This document shows positions 48,495 through 61,200 of a stretch of 64,000 nucleotides of DNA, in pieces. The position numbers and the translations under genes were made by a program. Numbering within the stretch: position 1 is the first letter of the stretch; each line of letters starts with the position of its first letter. Source of the DNA: Paenibacillus sp. RC334 (GTDB taxonomy: Bacteria > Bacillota > Bacilli > Paenibacillales > Paenibacillaceae); contig NZ_CP125370.1 of assembly GCF_030034735.1 (NCBI RefSeq), forward strand, positions 2,480,001 through 2,544,000. Reading direction: 5' to 3'. Under the pieces are notes generated by a model. That model had not been told where the DNA came from, made no database searches, and worked only from the letters and a program-made list of their open reading frames with translations.

Positions 48495-50405
48495 ATGTCC
48501 TTGTTTCGATCAAATTCTGCTTTTCGAAGACTCGCGCGTTATGTAAGACCGTACAATCTATGGGTTTTCATAACGGTGATCGCCTCCTTATGTTTGGCAG
48601 CCATAGACATTATTTTGGGTAAGGCCATCGAGCAAATGGTTGCGGGGACCTTCTCCTCCACCCAGAACATGATCTATTTAGTTGTTGGTATGACGCTAGT
48701 TGGAATGCCCTGTAAGTTTGTGATGAGGTACGCTTCGGCGCGATTTAGCGTTAGCGCACTGCGCGATTTGAGAGGCGACCTCGTACATAAGTTTTGCGAT
48801 TTACCAGTTTCCAGAGTGGAGAGGAAGTTTACTGGAGATTTGGTATCCCGGCTTACGAACAATACGGCGATGCTACAGAATTTTTTTATTGAGCAGTTTG
48901 CCAATCTGTTTTATTTACCGCTTGTGTTTACGGCATCACTAGTGTTGCTTTTAATGACAAGCTGGAAGCTGGTCTTGGCCAGTCTTGCGCTTTTGCCTGT
49001 AGGTATGATCATAACAACACTGATGAGCAGGCCGATTGAAAAATATTCCGAGCAGCTTCAGGAGAAAATGGCTCATTTGAACGCGGTCGGACAGGATGCA
49101 ATTGGAGGAATTCCTATCGTCAAGGCATTCAATATGCAGGCTGTGCTGTTGAAGAAGTATATGGTGATGATGGAGGAGGTCGTCAGACGCGGCTTGGGGC
49201 TGGAAAAGCGCTATGCGTCTATTACTCCGGTAGGTGTGATGATGCTGGCAACACCAATTATTTTGGTGATTGCGTACGGAGGATACCTGATTCAACAAGG
49301 AGAGCTGAATGCTGGAGGCATCGTTCTATTTTTATATCTGATTTCGTTCATATTGCAGCCTGTTTCCATGCTGCCGATGATCATCACGCAAATGAAGGAA
49401 GCGGGGGGAGCGGCCAAGCATTTGTTTGAGGTATTGGATTGGCGGGATGAACGTCAAGGTGGTGAAATCACCTCAGTCGATGAGAATCGAGGGGGTGAGG
49501 GCCTGCATTTTGAGGACGATGCAGACAGGAAAGCCGACCAAGCCAGTAATGCTAGTAAAAGCGAGCCAGACAGAGCAGAAGGCGACGATGACGCTGCTGT
49601 GGTCAGGCTTGACCATTTGACCTTTGGCTACGATGAAGGGAACACCGTGCTCAGGGATATCAGCTTCCAGGTAGGACAAGGAGAAACGGTAGCGATTGTC
49701 GGCGGCAGCGGTGGCGGCAAAAGCACGATTTTTAAGCTGCTTTGCGGATTTAATGAACCGGGTGAGCATGCTGGAACTGTTCAACTATTTGGAAAGAGTT
49801 TGACAGATTGGAATTTAACAAGCCTGCGCAGCCATATTTCGATGGTATCTCAGGAGCCGTCGCTTTTTCCGGCCACGATTGCAGAAAATATCGGATATGG
49901 ACGTCTGGAGGCGACCCGTGAAGAAATTGTCGAGGCGGCGAAAGCGGCGCATGCACATGATTTTATTGTTCAGCTTCCCGAGGGCTATGAAACCCTTTTG
50001 AGCGAGCGGGGAGGCGGATTGTCTGGTGGACAAAAGCAGCGTATTTCCATCGCAAGAGCATTGTTGAAAAATGCTCCGCTGCTTCTACTGGATGAGCCAA
50101 CTTCAGCGCTCGATAGCCAGTCGGAGGCTCAGGTACAGATCGCGATGAATGCGGCAATGCATAATCGGACGGTATTGGTGATTGCTCATCGACTGTCAAC
50201 CGTGCGTCAGGCGAACCGGATTATTGTGCTTGATCAGGGGAGCGTGGTGGAATCGGGCACGCATGAGGAATTACTGGGTCGCAACGGTGAATATCGAAAG
50301 CTGTATTTGCAAAATTTCGAAGAAGAACCGCATACGATGGAAAACGGCAATCCGATAACAGAGGAAAGGAGTGAGAAACGTGACCTTCAAGCAGGGGTTT
50401 TATGA
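48495..50405 (+). CDS. triB: ABC exporter half-transporter (lipopeptide export)
   Basis: About 636 residues: six membrane helices (about 20-310), then a nucleotide-binding domain with Walker A VGGSGGGKST near 405, Q-loop VSQEPSLFP, signature LSGGQKQR near 510 and Walker B LLLLDEP. Between helices and NBD lies an unusually acidic, low-complexity linker of about 50 residues (EDDADRKADQASNASKSEP). The start is uncertain: ATG 48495 abuts an AGAGGG site and TTG 48501 is better spaced; an upstream TTG at 48420 has no site. It likely works with the next gene as a heterodimer for export or self-protection. Confidence 0.87.
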   Translation: MSLFRSNSAFRRLARYVRPYNLWVFITVIASLCLAAIDIILGKAIEQMVAGTFSSTQNMIYLVVGMTLVGMPCKFVMRYASARFSVSALRDLRGDLVHKFCDLPVSRVERKFTGDLVSRLTNNTAMLQNFFIEQFANLFYLPLVFTASLVLLLMTSWKLVLASLALLPVGMIITTLMSRPIEKYSEQLQEKMAHLNAVGQDAIGGIPIVKAFNMQAVLLKKYMVMMEEVVRRGLGLEKRYASITPVGVMMLATPIILVIAYGGYLIQQGELNAGGIVLFLYLISFILQPVSMLPMIITQMKEAGGAAKHLFEVLDWRDERQGGEITSVDENRGGEGLHFEDDADRKADQASNASKSEPDRAEGDDDAAVVRLDHLTFGYDEGNTVLRDISFQVGQGETVAIVGGSGGGKSTIFKLLCGFNEPGEHAGTVQLFGKSLTDWNLTSLRSHISMVSQEPSLFPATIAENIGYGRLEATREEIVEAAKAAHAHDFIVQLPEGYETLLSERGGGLSGGQKQRISIARALLKNAPLLLLDEPTSALDSQSEAQVQIAMNAAMHNRTVLVIAHRLSTVRQANRIIVLDQGSVVESGTHEELLGRNGEYRKLYLQNFEEEPHTMENGNPITEERSEKRDLQAGVL

Positions 50406-52245
50406 GTTTAAGCAGTTGATGTCCCTGATGAAGCCGCACCGAAAATGGTATTTTATCGGGTTGATTGGCAACAGTCTGACCAATGCGAGCGTCACGATTT
50501 TACTTTCCTTTGTGGTGCATTATTTGCTGAATTTTGCGGTTGATGGGAAAGTGGAGGGGCTTTACCAAGCGATTTATTTGGTCAGCGGTACATTTTTGGC
50601 ACTAAGTCTTATTGCTCCGCTGTGCAGCTACATGTACAAGCGGTGTGTGAAACTGGCGATTGCCAATGTAAGGGTGAGACTATTCGGGCATATCGTCAAG
50701 CTATCCTATGAAAAGGTCGAAAAACGCCATTCTGGTGATCTTGTATCCCGCATGACGAACGATGTAAAGACGTTGGAGCAGGCTTACACCGTTCATATTC
50801 GCTCGATTATACTTGAAGTTTCGCTTTTCTTTGGTTCGCTGGTCATTATGCTGGCGCTGGATTGGCGGTTTGGGGTTATGGCGGTTTTACTTGGACTGGC
50901 TTCAGCTTGGGTAAATTCTCATTTCGCGAAGAAGATGCGACAGACGAGTGAGGAATTACAGGGACGGATGAGCGGATTCACAGAACGATTGAGTGATCTG
51001 CTTTCTGGTTTGCAGACAGTGAAGCTGTTTGGATTGCGGACCAAGGTAGGCGGACTTTGTAACGATACAAGCGAGGACATAAACAGCATTAGCATCCAGC
51101 AGGGACGTCATATGGGCTTGCAGGATATGTATAATTTTGTAATTGAATTTATTACGCTGGGTGGTGTGCTTGTCACCGGACTGATTCTGGTTTCACAGAA
51201 GCAGATGGAGCTGGGAGTCCTGGGACAGATTGTGCAACTGCAAGGCGGCATTTCCGCGGTGTTCTTGCAGCTGGGGGCGGCTGTATCGCTATTGCAAAAC
51301 TCCTTGGCTGGCTTGGCACGTATCCGCGAAATTCTGGATGAGTCGAAGGAAGAGGAGCATTTTCCAGCGTTGAAACAGGAGGGACCGCAGGCTGGGCTGA
51401 TCGGTCCGGAGGCGGCAGCTTTATCAGCTCGTGAGCCTGAGGGATCTCATAGTGATGTCGAAACTGCGAGCTCAGGCCACGCCATGGAACAAGTTTCGGC
51501 TGCGCTGGAGCTGCATGACATCACCTTCGGTTATCAACCGGACCGTCCAACGCTGCGAAGGCTGAACCTGATCGTGCCGGAAGGGCAGGTCACCGCGCTC
51601 GTCGGCCCAAGTGGTGGTGGAAAAAGCACAGTCATGAAGCTATTGCTAGGCTTTTATCCACCGGATGAGGGTGTGCTGCGGGTCCGTGGTCGCTCGGCAG
51701 GAGAGCTTCGGTTAGATGAGGTCAGGGATTTGATGGCCTATGTACCACAGGAGGCTACGTTGTTCCACGGTACAGTAGCGGATAATATCCGCTTTGGCTC
51801 ACCGGATGCCACGGATGAGGAAGTTGAGGCTGCGGCCAAAACAGCCTATGCGAGCGGCTTTATAGCCGAGCTGCCAGAGGGCTACGACACCATTGTCGGT
51901 GAACGCGGAGCCAATTTGTCCGGTGGTCAAAGACAGCGGCTCGCGATTGCCCGCGCTTTGCTCAAAAATGCACCGATTTTGCTGCTGGATGAAGCGACCT
52001 CGGCGCTGGATTCAGAATCGGAATATGAAGTCCAGCAGGGCTTAAATGAGCTGATGAAGGATCGTACGACATTAGTCATTGCCCACCGATTGTCTACGAT
52101 TGAGCGGGCGGATACAATCTGTGTTCTTGCCGATGGCGAGCTGAAGGAACAGGGTACCCATGACCAGCTCCTTGCCAAGGACGGTCATTACGCGAAGCTG
52201 TATGAGCTTCAGTTTCGAAAGCATCCCGAGGAACAAACCGCATAA
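50380..52245 (+). CDS. triC: ABC exporter half-transporter (lipopeptide export)
   Basis: About 621 residues: transmembrane domain (about 15-305; FIGLIGNSLTNASVTILLSF) and NBD with Walker A GPSGGGKST near 410, signature LSGGQRQR near 514 and Walker B ILLLDEATSALDSE. A low-complexity linker of about 45 residues precedes the NBD, as in triB. The start is GTG 50380, eight bases after AAAGGAG; the GTG at 50371 overlaps that site. It begins inside the end of triB (26-bp overlap), so translation is coupled. Forms the exporter pair with triB. Confidence 0.87.
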   Translation: MTFKQGFYEFKQLMSLMKPHRKWYFIGLIGNSLTNASVTILLSFVVHYLLNFAVDGKVEGLYQAIYLVSGTFLALSLIAPLCSYMYKRCVKLAIANVRVRLFGHIVKLSYEKVEKRHSGDLVSRMTNDVKTLEQAYTVHIRSIILEVSLFFGSLVIMLALDWRFGVMAVLLGLASAWVNSHFAKKMRQTSEELQGRMSGFTERLSDLLSGLQTVKLFGLRTKVGGLCNDTSEDINSISIQQGRHMGLQDMYNFVIEFITLGGVLVTGLILVSQKQMELGVLGQIVQLQGGISAVFLQLGAAVSLLQNSLAGLARIREILDESKEEEHFPALKQEGPQAGLIGPEAAALSAREPEGSHSDVETASSGHAMEQVSAALELHDITFGYQPDRPTLRRLNLIVPEGQVTALVGPSGGGKSTVMKLLLGFYPPDEGVLRVRGRSAGELRLDEVRDLMAYVPQEATLFHGTVADNIRFGSPDATDEEVEAAAKTAYASGFIAELPEGYDTIVGERGANLSGGQRQRLAIARALLKNAPILLLDEATSALDSESEYEVQQGLNELMKDRTTLVIAHRLSTIERADTICVLADGELKEQGTHDQLLAKDGHYAKLYELQFRKHPEEQTA

Positions 52246-52295
52246 ATATGCGAGGGTACTTTTTAACAATATCTATTTTGCGAGGAGAGAAACAT

Positions 52296-55200
52296 ATGAC
52301 TCAGCACGATATTCAATTGTTTGCATTAAGCCAGCCACAGCAACGTATTTGGTATACGGAGCTTTTGTATCCCAATCGCAACACGTCCACGCTTATTACA
52401 ACTGTTAAAATCAAGGGAACTGTTCGCATAGATGCATTGCAGCAGGCGATGAATCAGGTGATTGCACAAAATGATTCCTTTCGCATTAAAATCACTGCTC
52501 AGGATGGTATTCCGTATCAATATGTAGAGCCATTTGCTGAACAAAGCATAGAAACGCTCCAGGTTAGCCTGGAGGAAGCCGAGCAACTGGTAAACCGTCT
52601 TAATTCCCAGCCCTTTTTATTGCTGGATTCACAGCTCTACCAATTGGTAATTTTGCAGCTGGGGGCAGAAGAAACCTGGTACAATTTCACAATGCACCAT
52701 ATTATTTCAGATGGTGTATCCATGAATCAGGCTATTAATGAAATTACGACGCATTACATGGATATTGTCCATGGTACAGGTCAGGCTACACCGACCAAAG
52801 CGAATCCATATCTGGATTTCATTCAGGTGGAGCAAAGCTATGAGCAATCTGACCGTTACCAGAAGGACAAGGCATATTGGACGGAAAAGTTTGCCGATTT
52901 GCCAGAGACGACAGGTTTGAAATCATACAATCCGCTAACGCTGAGCACAGCTGCACGCCGGGAGAGCTATACACTGGAGCCTGAATTGTATCGTGGTGTC
53001 ACGGTTTTTTGCGAGGAGCATAAAATCAGTATTTTTACGTTCTTCCTGGCCGCCCTGTATATTTATTTACATAAAGTGACAGGGGAACAGGATTTAACCG
53101 TAGGTACCCTGTACGCTAACCGTACGTCGAAGAAGGAGAAGGATACAGTTGGCATGTTCGTCAGCACCGTGGCTACGCGTCTGCTGGTTGAGCCGGAATC
53201 CGAGCTGCTGACCTTCCTGCAAGGTGTGGGCAAGGAGCAGTCGTCCATTTTGCGGCATCAGCGTTACCCGTACAACAAAATTATTCAGGATTTGCGTGAA
53301 CAGCAAAGCAGTCTGGATATTCAGCGCCTCTTTGGTGTTTCAATTCAGTATCGTACGCTGAGCTTTTCCCGTTTTGATGAAGCCGTTCAGCAGGTGGATA
53401 CCGATTTCTGTGGAGATACGGTGAATGACTTTGATATTCATATGGTAGAAATGCTGGATGACGATAAGTTTATAATGCATTTGGATTATCGTACCGATCT
53501 GTTCAGCGAACAGGAGATTGCCCGAATTATCCGACAATTCCTGAGTGTGGCTGAGCATATGGTGAAGGGTCCGCAGAAGTGTATACAGGAGCTGTCACTG
53601 ATTAGTGACGAGGAGCGGACGCAAATTGTGGATGTATTCAATGCTACAGCAGTGCCATATCCACATGATGCAGGGATTCATGAACTGTTCGAGCAACAGG
53701 CAGAGCATATGCAGGATCAGACTGCCGTTGTGTTTGGAAACCGTCGTCTAACCTATGGGCAGCTGAATGAACAGGCCAACCGACTGGCTCACACGCTGCG
53801 CGGTTACGGTGTTACTGTTGAGCGAACGGTAGGCATCGTCGCTGAGCGTTCCACAGATATGATCGTCGGCATGCTGGCAATCCTTAAGGCGGGCGGCGCA
53901 TATGTGCCAATTGACCCGGATTATCCGGCAGAGCGTGTACGCTACCTGCTGGAGGATTCAGGTGCGAAGCTGCTGCTGGTGCAGCATGCGGAGCAGCAGC
54001 CAGAAGACTACAGCGGGATTGTGCTGGATCTGAGCGATGCTACTGTATACGGAGCAGAGGCTGACCAAGGCTTAAATACTGTACAATCGGAGCAAAACGA
54101 GGTTAATCATGCGAATTATACCCATTATACAAATCTGAAAAATGAGATTTCACAAACGGGTAAATTCGGGGATCGACTCGCCTATTTGATGTACACTTCG
54201 GGAACTACTGGGCAACCCAAAGGGGTTATGGTAGAGCACCGCAATGTCGTACGTCTGGTGAAAAATACAAACTATGCGCAACTGGATACTGATACGCGCA
54301 TTTTGCAGACCGGGGCTGTTGTCTTCGACGCGTCCACCTTCGAAATTTGGGGTGCGCTATTGAATGGTGGACAGCTGGTGCTGGTGAGTCAGGATGTCAT
54401 TTTGGACGCGCCGAAGCTCAAGGAAGCTGTTCGCAGCCATGGCATTACCACGATGTGGCTGACAGCGCCGCTCTTTAACCAGCTGTCCCAGCAGGACCTG
54501 GAACTGTTTGAGGGGGTACGGGAGCTGCTGGTCGGCGGTGATGTGCTGTCCGTCCCGCATATTAACCGGGTGCTGGAGGCTCATCCTTCCCTGCGGATTG
54601 TAAACGGCTATGGCCCGACGGAAAATACAACCTTCTCCACGACGCATGCCATTACCAGCGTGCAATCAGAATCCGTACCGATTGGTCGTCCGATTCACAA
54701 CTCCACGGCGTATGTCGTAGACCGTTCGATGCGGCTCCAGCCTGTCGGGGCATGGGGAGAGCTGATCGTCGGCGGCGATGGGGTGGCACGTGGATACCGG
54801 AATCGCCCGGACCTGACGGCAGAAAAGTTCATCGACAGCCCATACCGCAGCGGAGAACGCTGCTATCGCACAGGCGACCTGGTGCGCTGGAATGCGGACG
54901 GGACGCTGGAATACAAGGGGCGGATCGACGCCCAGGTGAAAGTCCGGGGCTATCGGATCGAGCTGGGCGAGGTGGAAGCACAGCTGTTGAAGCTGGAAGC
55001 GGTGCGAGAAGCGGTGGTGATTGCACGTGAGGATGAGCAGGGGCAAAAGCAGCTCTGCGCTTATGTGGTGACCCATGAGGATGTAACGGCAAGTGAGTTG
55101 CGCAGCGCTTTGAGCCAGGAACTGCCGGGCTACATGGTGCCGTCGTATTTTGTGCAGCTGGAGCAATTGCCACTGACACCCAACGGCAAGGTGGATCGCC

Positions 55201-58200
55201 GGGCGTTGCCACAGCCGGAGGGAAGTGTGGATTCTGGCGAGGATTATGTAGCAGCGCGAACCGATGTGGAACGGACGTTGGTATCGGTATGGCAATCTGT
55301 ACTAGGCATCGAGCATATCGGTGTACTGGATAACTTTTTCCATCTGGGAGGCGACTCGATCAAGGCCATTCAGGTGTCTTCAAGATTACTGCAAAACGGC
55401 TATAAACTGGAAATGAGGGAACTGTTCCAATATCCGACCATTGCTGAGCTGAATGGACGGGTGCAGCAGGTGAGCCGCGTCTCAGACCAAGGGGAAGTCA
55501 CGGGTGCGGTAGCGTTGACGCCGATTCAGCATTGGTTTATTGAGCAGCAGCCAGCCAAGCCAGAACACTATAATCAGGCGTTGATGCTGCACCGTGAGGA
55601 TCGTATGGACGAAACGGCGCTTCGTCAGGCACTGCAACGCATGGTTGAGCATCATGATGCCCTGCGTATCGTATTCCGCCAGAATGCAGATGGCGAGTAC
55701 GAAGCATGGAACCGTGGCGTACAAGAAGGTGAGCTCTTCATCCTCGAAGTGGTTGATTTTACGAACGAACCTGATTTTGCACATGAGCTGGAAGCAAAAG
55801 CCAGCGAAATTCAAGGCAGCATCCGCCTGGATGAAGGCCCTCTGGTAAAGCTGGGTCTGTTCCGTTGCCCTGATGGAGATCATTTGCTAGTGGCGATCCA
55901 CCATTTTGTGGTGGATGGTGTGTCTTGGCGTATTTTGCTGGAGGATTTGGCAACTGGATATGAGCAGGCTTTACAGGGCGAGTCTGTCCGTTTGCCAAAT
56001 AAGACGGATTCCTTCCGCCTGTGGGCTGATCAGCTGTCAGCTTATGCGAACAGCACAGCATTGCAGGAGGAACGTGCGTACTGGCAAGAGCTGGAGCAAG
56101 CTGGGGCTACTCAAGCAGCTTTGCCCAGGGATTACACTCGCAAATCCGAGGCCAAGCCTCATCTCCGTGATGACCGCACACTCACGGTAGCGTGGACAGT
56201 CGAAGAAACAGAGCAATTTTTGAAGCAGGCACATCGTGCCTATAATACGGAAGCGAATGATCTATTGCTGACGGCTCTGGGAACCGCGGTTCACGAGTGG
56301 GCAGGCATCAGTCAGGTGCTTGTGAATCTGGAGGGTCACGGACGGGAAGCTATATTGCCAGACGTGGATATTACACGTACGGTCGGTTGGTTTACCAGCC
56401 AATTCCCAGTTATTCTGGATATGGGCGAGGATCGGAATGTGGGACGACGTGTCAAGGACGTCAAGGAAGGGCTGCGCCGTTTGCCGCATAAAGGAATTGG
56501 ATACGGTATTTTGAGATATCTTTCTGCTACTGAAGAAGGGGAATCAGCTTTTGTTGTTGAGCCGGAAATTAGCTTTAACTATCTCGGACAATTCGATCAG
56601 GATTTGAAAAATAATGCATTCCGTATGTCTCCTTATTCCCTCGGGGCTTCCATTAGTGACACGTTGACCAAGCGGTATTCCCTTGATATCAACTGCATGA
56701 TCACGGATGGTGCGCTGGAGCTGACGATCAGCTACAGCAGCAAAACGTTCATGAAAAAATCAATCAAAAGGCTAGCTGATTTGCTTCAGGAATGCTTGCG
56801 CCAGGTATTAGCTCATTGCGTGGACAAAGAGCTGCCAGAGCTGACACCAAGCGATCTGTCCTTCCAAGGACTAACGGCTGGAGAACTGGAGCACATTGTA
56901 GAGCAAACCGCTGCTGCGGGAGAGCTGGAAAATGTTTATTCGCTAACGCCGATGCAAAAGGGAATCCTGTTCCACGGCTTGATGGAGCCGCAATCCGGGG
57001 CGTATTTTGAGCAGGCAACATTTGATCTGCAGGGCAGCTTTCAAGTGGATGCTTTTTCCGAAAGCCTGAATCTGCTGGTGAATCGCCATCAAATTTTCAG
57101 AACGAATTTTTATAGCGGCTGGAATGAGCAGCCTTTACAGGTGGTGTATCGTCATAAAGCTGCCGGATTCCGTTTTGAAGACGTGCGTTCGATGGAGCAA
57201 GGAGAACTGGACGCGTACATTGCTGATTTTGCTGAGCGAGACAAAGCGGAAGGGTTTCATTTCAGCTCAGGCGAGCTGATGAGAGTTTCTATATTACGTA
57301 CGGGCGAGGAGTCTTACCGCTTTGTGTGGAGCTTCCACCATATTTTGATGGACGGCTGGTGCTTGTTCCTGGTTGTCGGGGAAGCCTTCAATACGTATTT
57401 TGCATTGCTCGAAAACCGAAAGCCAGAGCTTGCCCCGGTAACGCCATATAGCGAATATATTGAATGGCTGGAACGGCAGGACAACGCGGAAGCAGAACGG
57501 TTCTGGAGTGACTATTTTGCCGGCTTTGAACAACAGACGGTGTTGCCGCAAGCGAAGCAGCTGGACGGTCGCGCCAAGGGATATGAGGCTGACAAGCTTT
57601 CGTTTACACTGAGCCGTGAAGTGACGGAGCGGATGAACAAGCTGGTCAAGCAGCAGCAGGTGACGGTCAATACGCTGCTGCAAGCGGCATGGGGTGTTGT
57701 GCTGCAACGATATAACAATAGTCGGGATGTTGTATTTGGTAGTGTTGTATCCGGTAGATCAGCGGATATTCCGGGCATCGATAAAATGATCGGTTTGTTC
57801 ATTAATACGGTTCCTGTACGGATTCACAGCGGGGAAGATGTTACGTTCGCTGGGCTGATGAAGCAGACACAGGAGCAGGCGCTTGCTTCCCGTGCCTATG
57901 AAACCTATCCGTTGTATGAAATTCAGGCCCTGACAGAGCAGAAGCAGGATTTGGTAAACCATATTATGGTGTTTGAAAACTATCCGGTGGAACAGAGCAT
58001 GGAGCAAATGGGTAGCCATGAAACGAACGGCTTTACCATTGCGAATGCTTCCGTGTCGGAGCAAACGAACTATGATTTCAACATTACCATTGTGCCGGGT
58101 GATGAAATCGGTGTTCATTTGGAATACAACGCGCTGGTGTTTGAACGCGCAGCTATGGAGCAAATCCGCGAGCATTTGCTGCATATCGTAGAGGAAGCGA

Positions 58201-61200
58201 TTAACAGACCGAATGCGCTGGTAGATGAGCTTCAGCTGGTGACTGCTGAGGAAAAAGCGAAGATCATCGACGGTTTTGGTTCAGTTGGCGTGTATGCGTG
58301 GAGTGATGCGAAGGAAGTCGAATGGTTGTTCCACGCCTATGTGGAAGAACAGGCGCAGTTTGTGCCGGATCACGTGGCGGTTGTGTACGAGGAGAATCAG
58401 CTTACGTACCGCGAGCTGAACGAGCGTGCGAACCAGCTGGCTCGCAGACTGCGAAATGAAGGCATTGGACGCGAGTCGATTGTCGGTATCTTGAGCGAAC
58501 GCTCGGTAGACATGCTGGTCGGCGTACTGGCGGTGTGGAAGGCTGGAGGCGCATATGTGCCGCTGGATGCAGACTATCCGTCAGAACGTATTCGTTTCAT
58601 GCTGGAGGACAGCGGTGCTACGGTACTGTTGACCCAAACAGGCTTGCAGGAGCGTGCTCAGGTATGGCTGGAGGAAAACAAAGCAACGTCCGAACCAGCA
58701 ACAGGACTGCGTTTGCAGACCGTACTGGCGTTGGACGATGAGTCGCTGTACACCGGGGATATCGCGGATATCGAGCATATCAACGAGCCGCAGGACCTGG
58801 CGTATGTGATCTACACCTCCGGTACAACGGGACGTCCGAAGGGAGTCATGATCGAGCATCGCAGCTTGGTGAATACGGCTGCGGCGTATCGCCGGGATTA
58901 CCGTCTGAACCAGTTCCCGGTACGGCTGCTGCAATTGGCGAGCTTCTCCTTCGACGTATTCGTCGGGGATATCGCACGGGCGCTCTATAACGGCGGAACA
59001 ATGGTCATTTGCCCGAAAGATGACCGGATTGATCCAAGCCGTCTGTATAGCTGGATTCGCAATTATCAGGTTACGGTGTTCGAATCGACACCAGCCCTGA
59101 TCGTACCGTTCATGCAGCATGTGCATGAACAGGGACTGGACATGAGCAGTCTGGAACTGCTCATCACCAGCTCGGATAGCTGCAGCGTGACGGATTACCG
59201 GGTGCTGCAAGAACGATTTGGCGCAGATACTCGGATTATTAACAGCTACGGCGTAACGGAAGCGGCGATTGACTCCAGCTTCTATGACGAAGAGCTATCG
59301 AAGCTGCCGAGCAGCGGCAGTGTGCCGATTGGTCAGGCGTGGCTGAACGCCCGCTTTTATATCGTGGACAGTCAGCTGAATCCGGTGCCTGTCGGCGTAC
59401 TGGGCGAGCTATGCATTGGCGGGGCCGGGGTAGCACGTGGATACCTGAACCGTGCCGACCTGACGGCCGAGAAATTCGTGGCGAATCCGTACGTGCCGGG
59501 TGAACGATTGTATCGCACCGGAGACCTGGCGCGGTGGATGCCGGACGGGAATGTGGACTTTATCGGCCGGATGGACTATCAAGTCAAAATCCGGGGCTAC
59601 CGGATCGAGCTGGGCGAGATCGAAACGGCGATCCAGCGGGTGCCGGGTGTGCGTCAAGCGGTCGTGATCGACCGGACAGACGAGCGTGGGCACAAGTATT
59701 TGTGCGGCTATATCACAGGAGAAGCGGAGCTGCGGATCGAGGAGGTACAGGCCCAGCTGGAAGCAGGGCTGCCAGCGCACATGGTGCCAGCACGCTTGAT
59801 GCGTCTGGAGACGATACCGCTGACGAGCAACGGCAAAATCGACCGCAAGGCCTTGCCAGAGCCGGAAGGCAGCATCCATACAGGTGCAGCCTATGTGGCA
59901 CCGCGTACAACGGTAGAGCAAGTATTGGCTTCGGTATGGGCCGGGGTACTGGGCGTGGAAACGGTAGGCACGCAGGATAACTTCTTCGAGCTGGGCGGCG
60001 ATTCGATCAAGGCCTTGCAGGTATCGTCCCGATTGCTGCAAGCAGGCTATCGACTGGACATGAAAGACCTGTTCAGCAATCCGACGGTAGCGTCCCTTAG
60101 TCCTTTGCTTCGCACAGATGGCAAAATCGCCAGTCAGGAAGAGGTAGTCGGTGAGGTAGAGTTGACACCAATTCAACGGTGGTTCTTTGAGCAGCAGCCG
60201 GTTGACCTGCACCACAGCAACCAGGCGATGATGCTGTATCGAGCTGGGCGCTTTGACGTAGATGCGCTGCGCCATACAATGGAACGCATGGTCCAGCATC
60301 ATGACGCATTGCGTACTGTATTCCGCGAGACGGAGCATGGTTACGTAGCCTGGAACCGCAGTGTGGAGGAAGGCGAGCTATATACACTGGAAATTGTAGA
60401 TTTCAGTGGGATTGAAGACGAATCCACAGCTGTGGAAGCCAAGGCGAATGAAATTCAAGCTGGCATTCATTTGAGCGAGGGACCGCTTGTGAAGCTTGGT
60501 TTGTTCCAATGCGCTCAGGGCGATCATTTGTTAATCGTCATTCACCATTTGGTTGTGGACGGTGTATCGTGGCGCATTCTGCTGGAGGATTTGGCAGCCG
60601 CTTATGAGCAGGCTGTTGCAGGTAAAACGGGCAAAGCTATTCGATTGCCGCTTAAAACAGATTCGTTCCAGACATGGGCCGAGCACCAGTCAGCCTATGC
60701 GAACAGTGCGACGATGGAGCGGGAGCTTGCTTACTGGCAGCATATTGAACAAGCAGAAGCAAGTCTGGCGAAGCCGTTGCCAAAGGATTATGACAACGAT
60801 CATGCCTTGCTTGGAGACAGTGAGGTTGTCACCGTCCGCTGGACGAAGCAGGAAACCGATTTGTTGCTCAAGCAGGCTCACCGCGCGTATAGCACGGAAA
60901 TGAATGACCTGTTGCTGGCTGCACTCGGTAAAGCCGTATATGACTGGTCCGGTTCTGAACGCGTGCTGGTCAACCTGGAGGGTCATGGACGGGAATCCAT
61001 TTTATCTGATGTGGATATTACGCGCACGGTTGGCTGGTTTACGAGCCAATTCCCGGTTGTACTGGATGGAAGCATGGGACAAGGTGGAAATATCGCCCGT
61101 TTGATCAAACAGGTGAAGGAAGGGCTGCACCATATTCCGCAAAAAGGCATTGGCTATGGTATTTTGCGATACCTGTCAAATACGGAGGCTTTCGCGCGAG

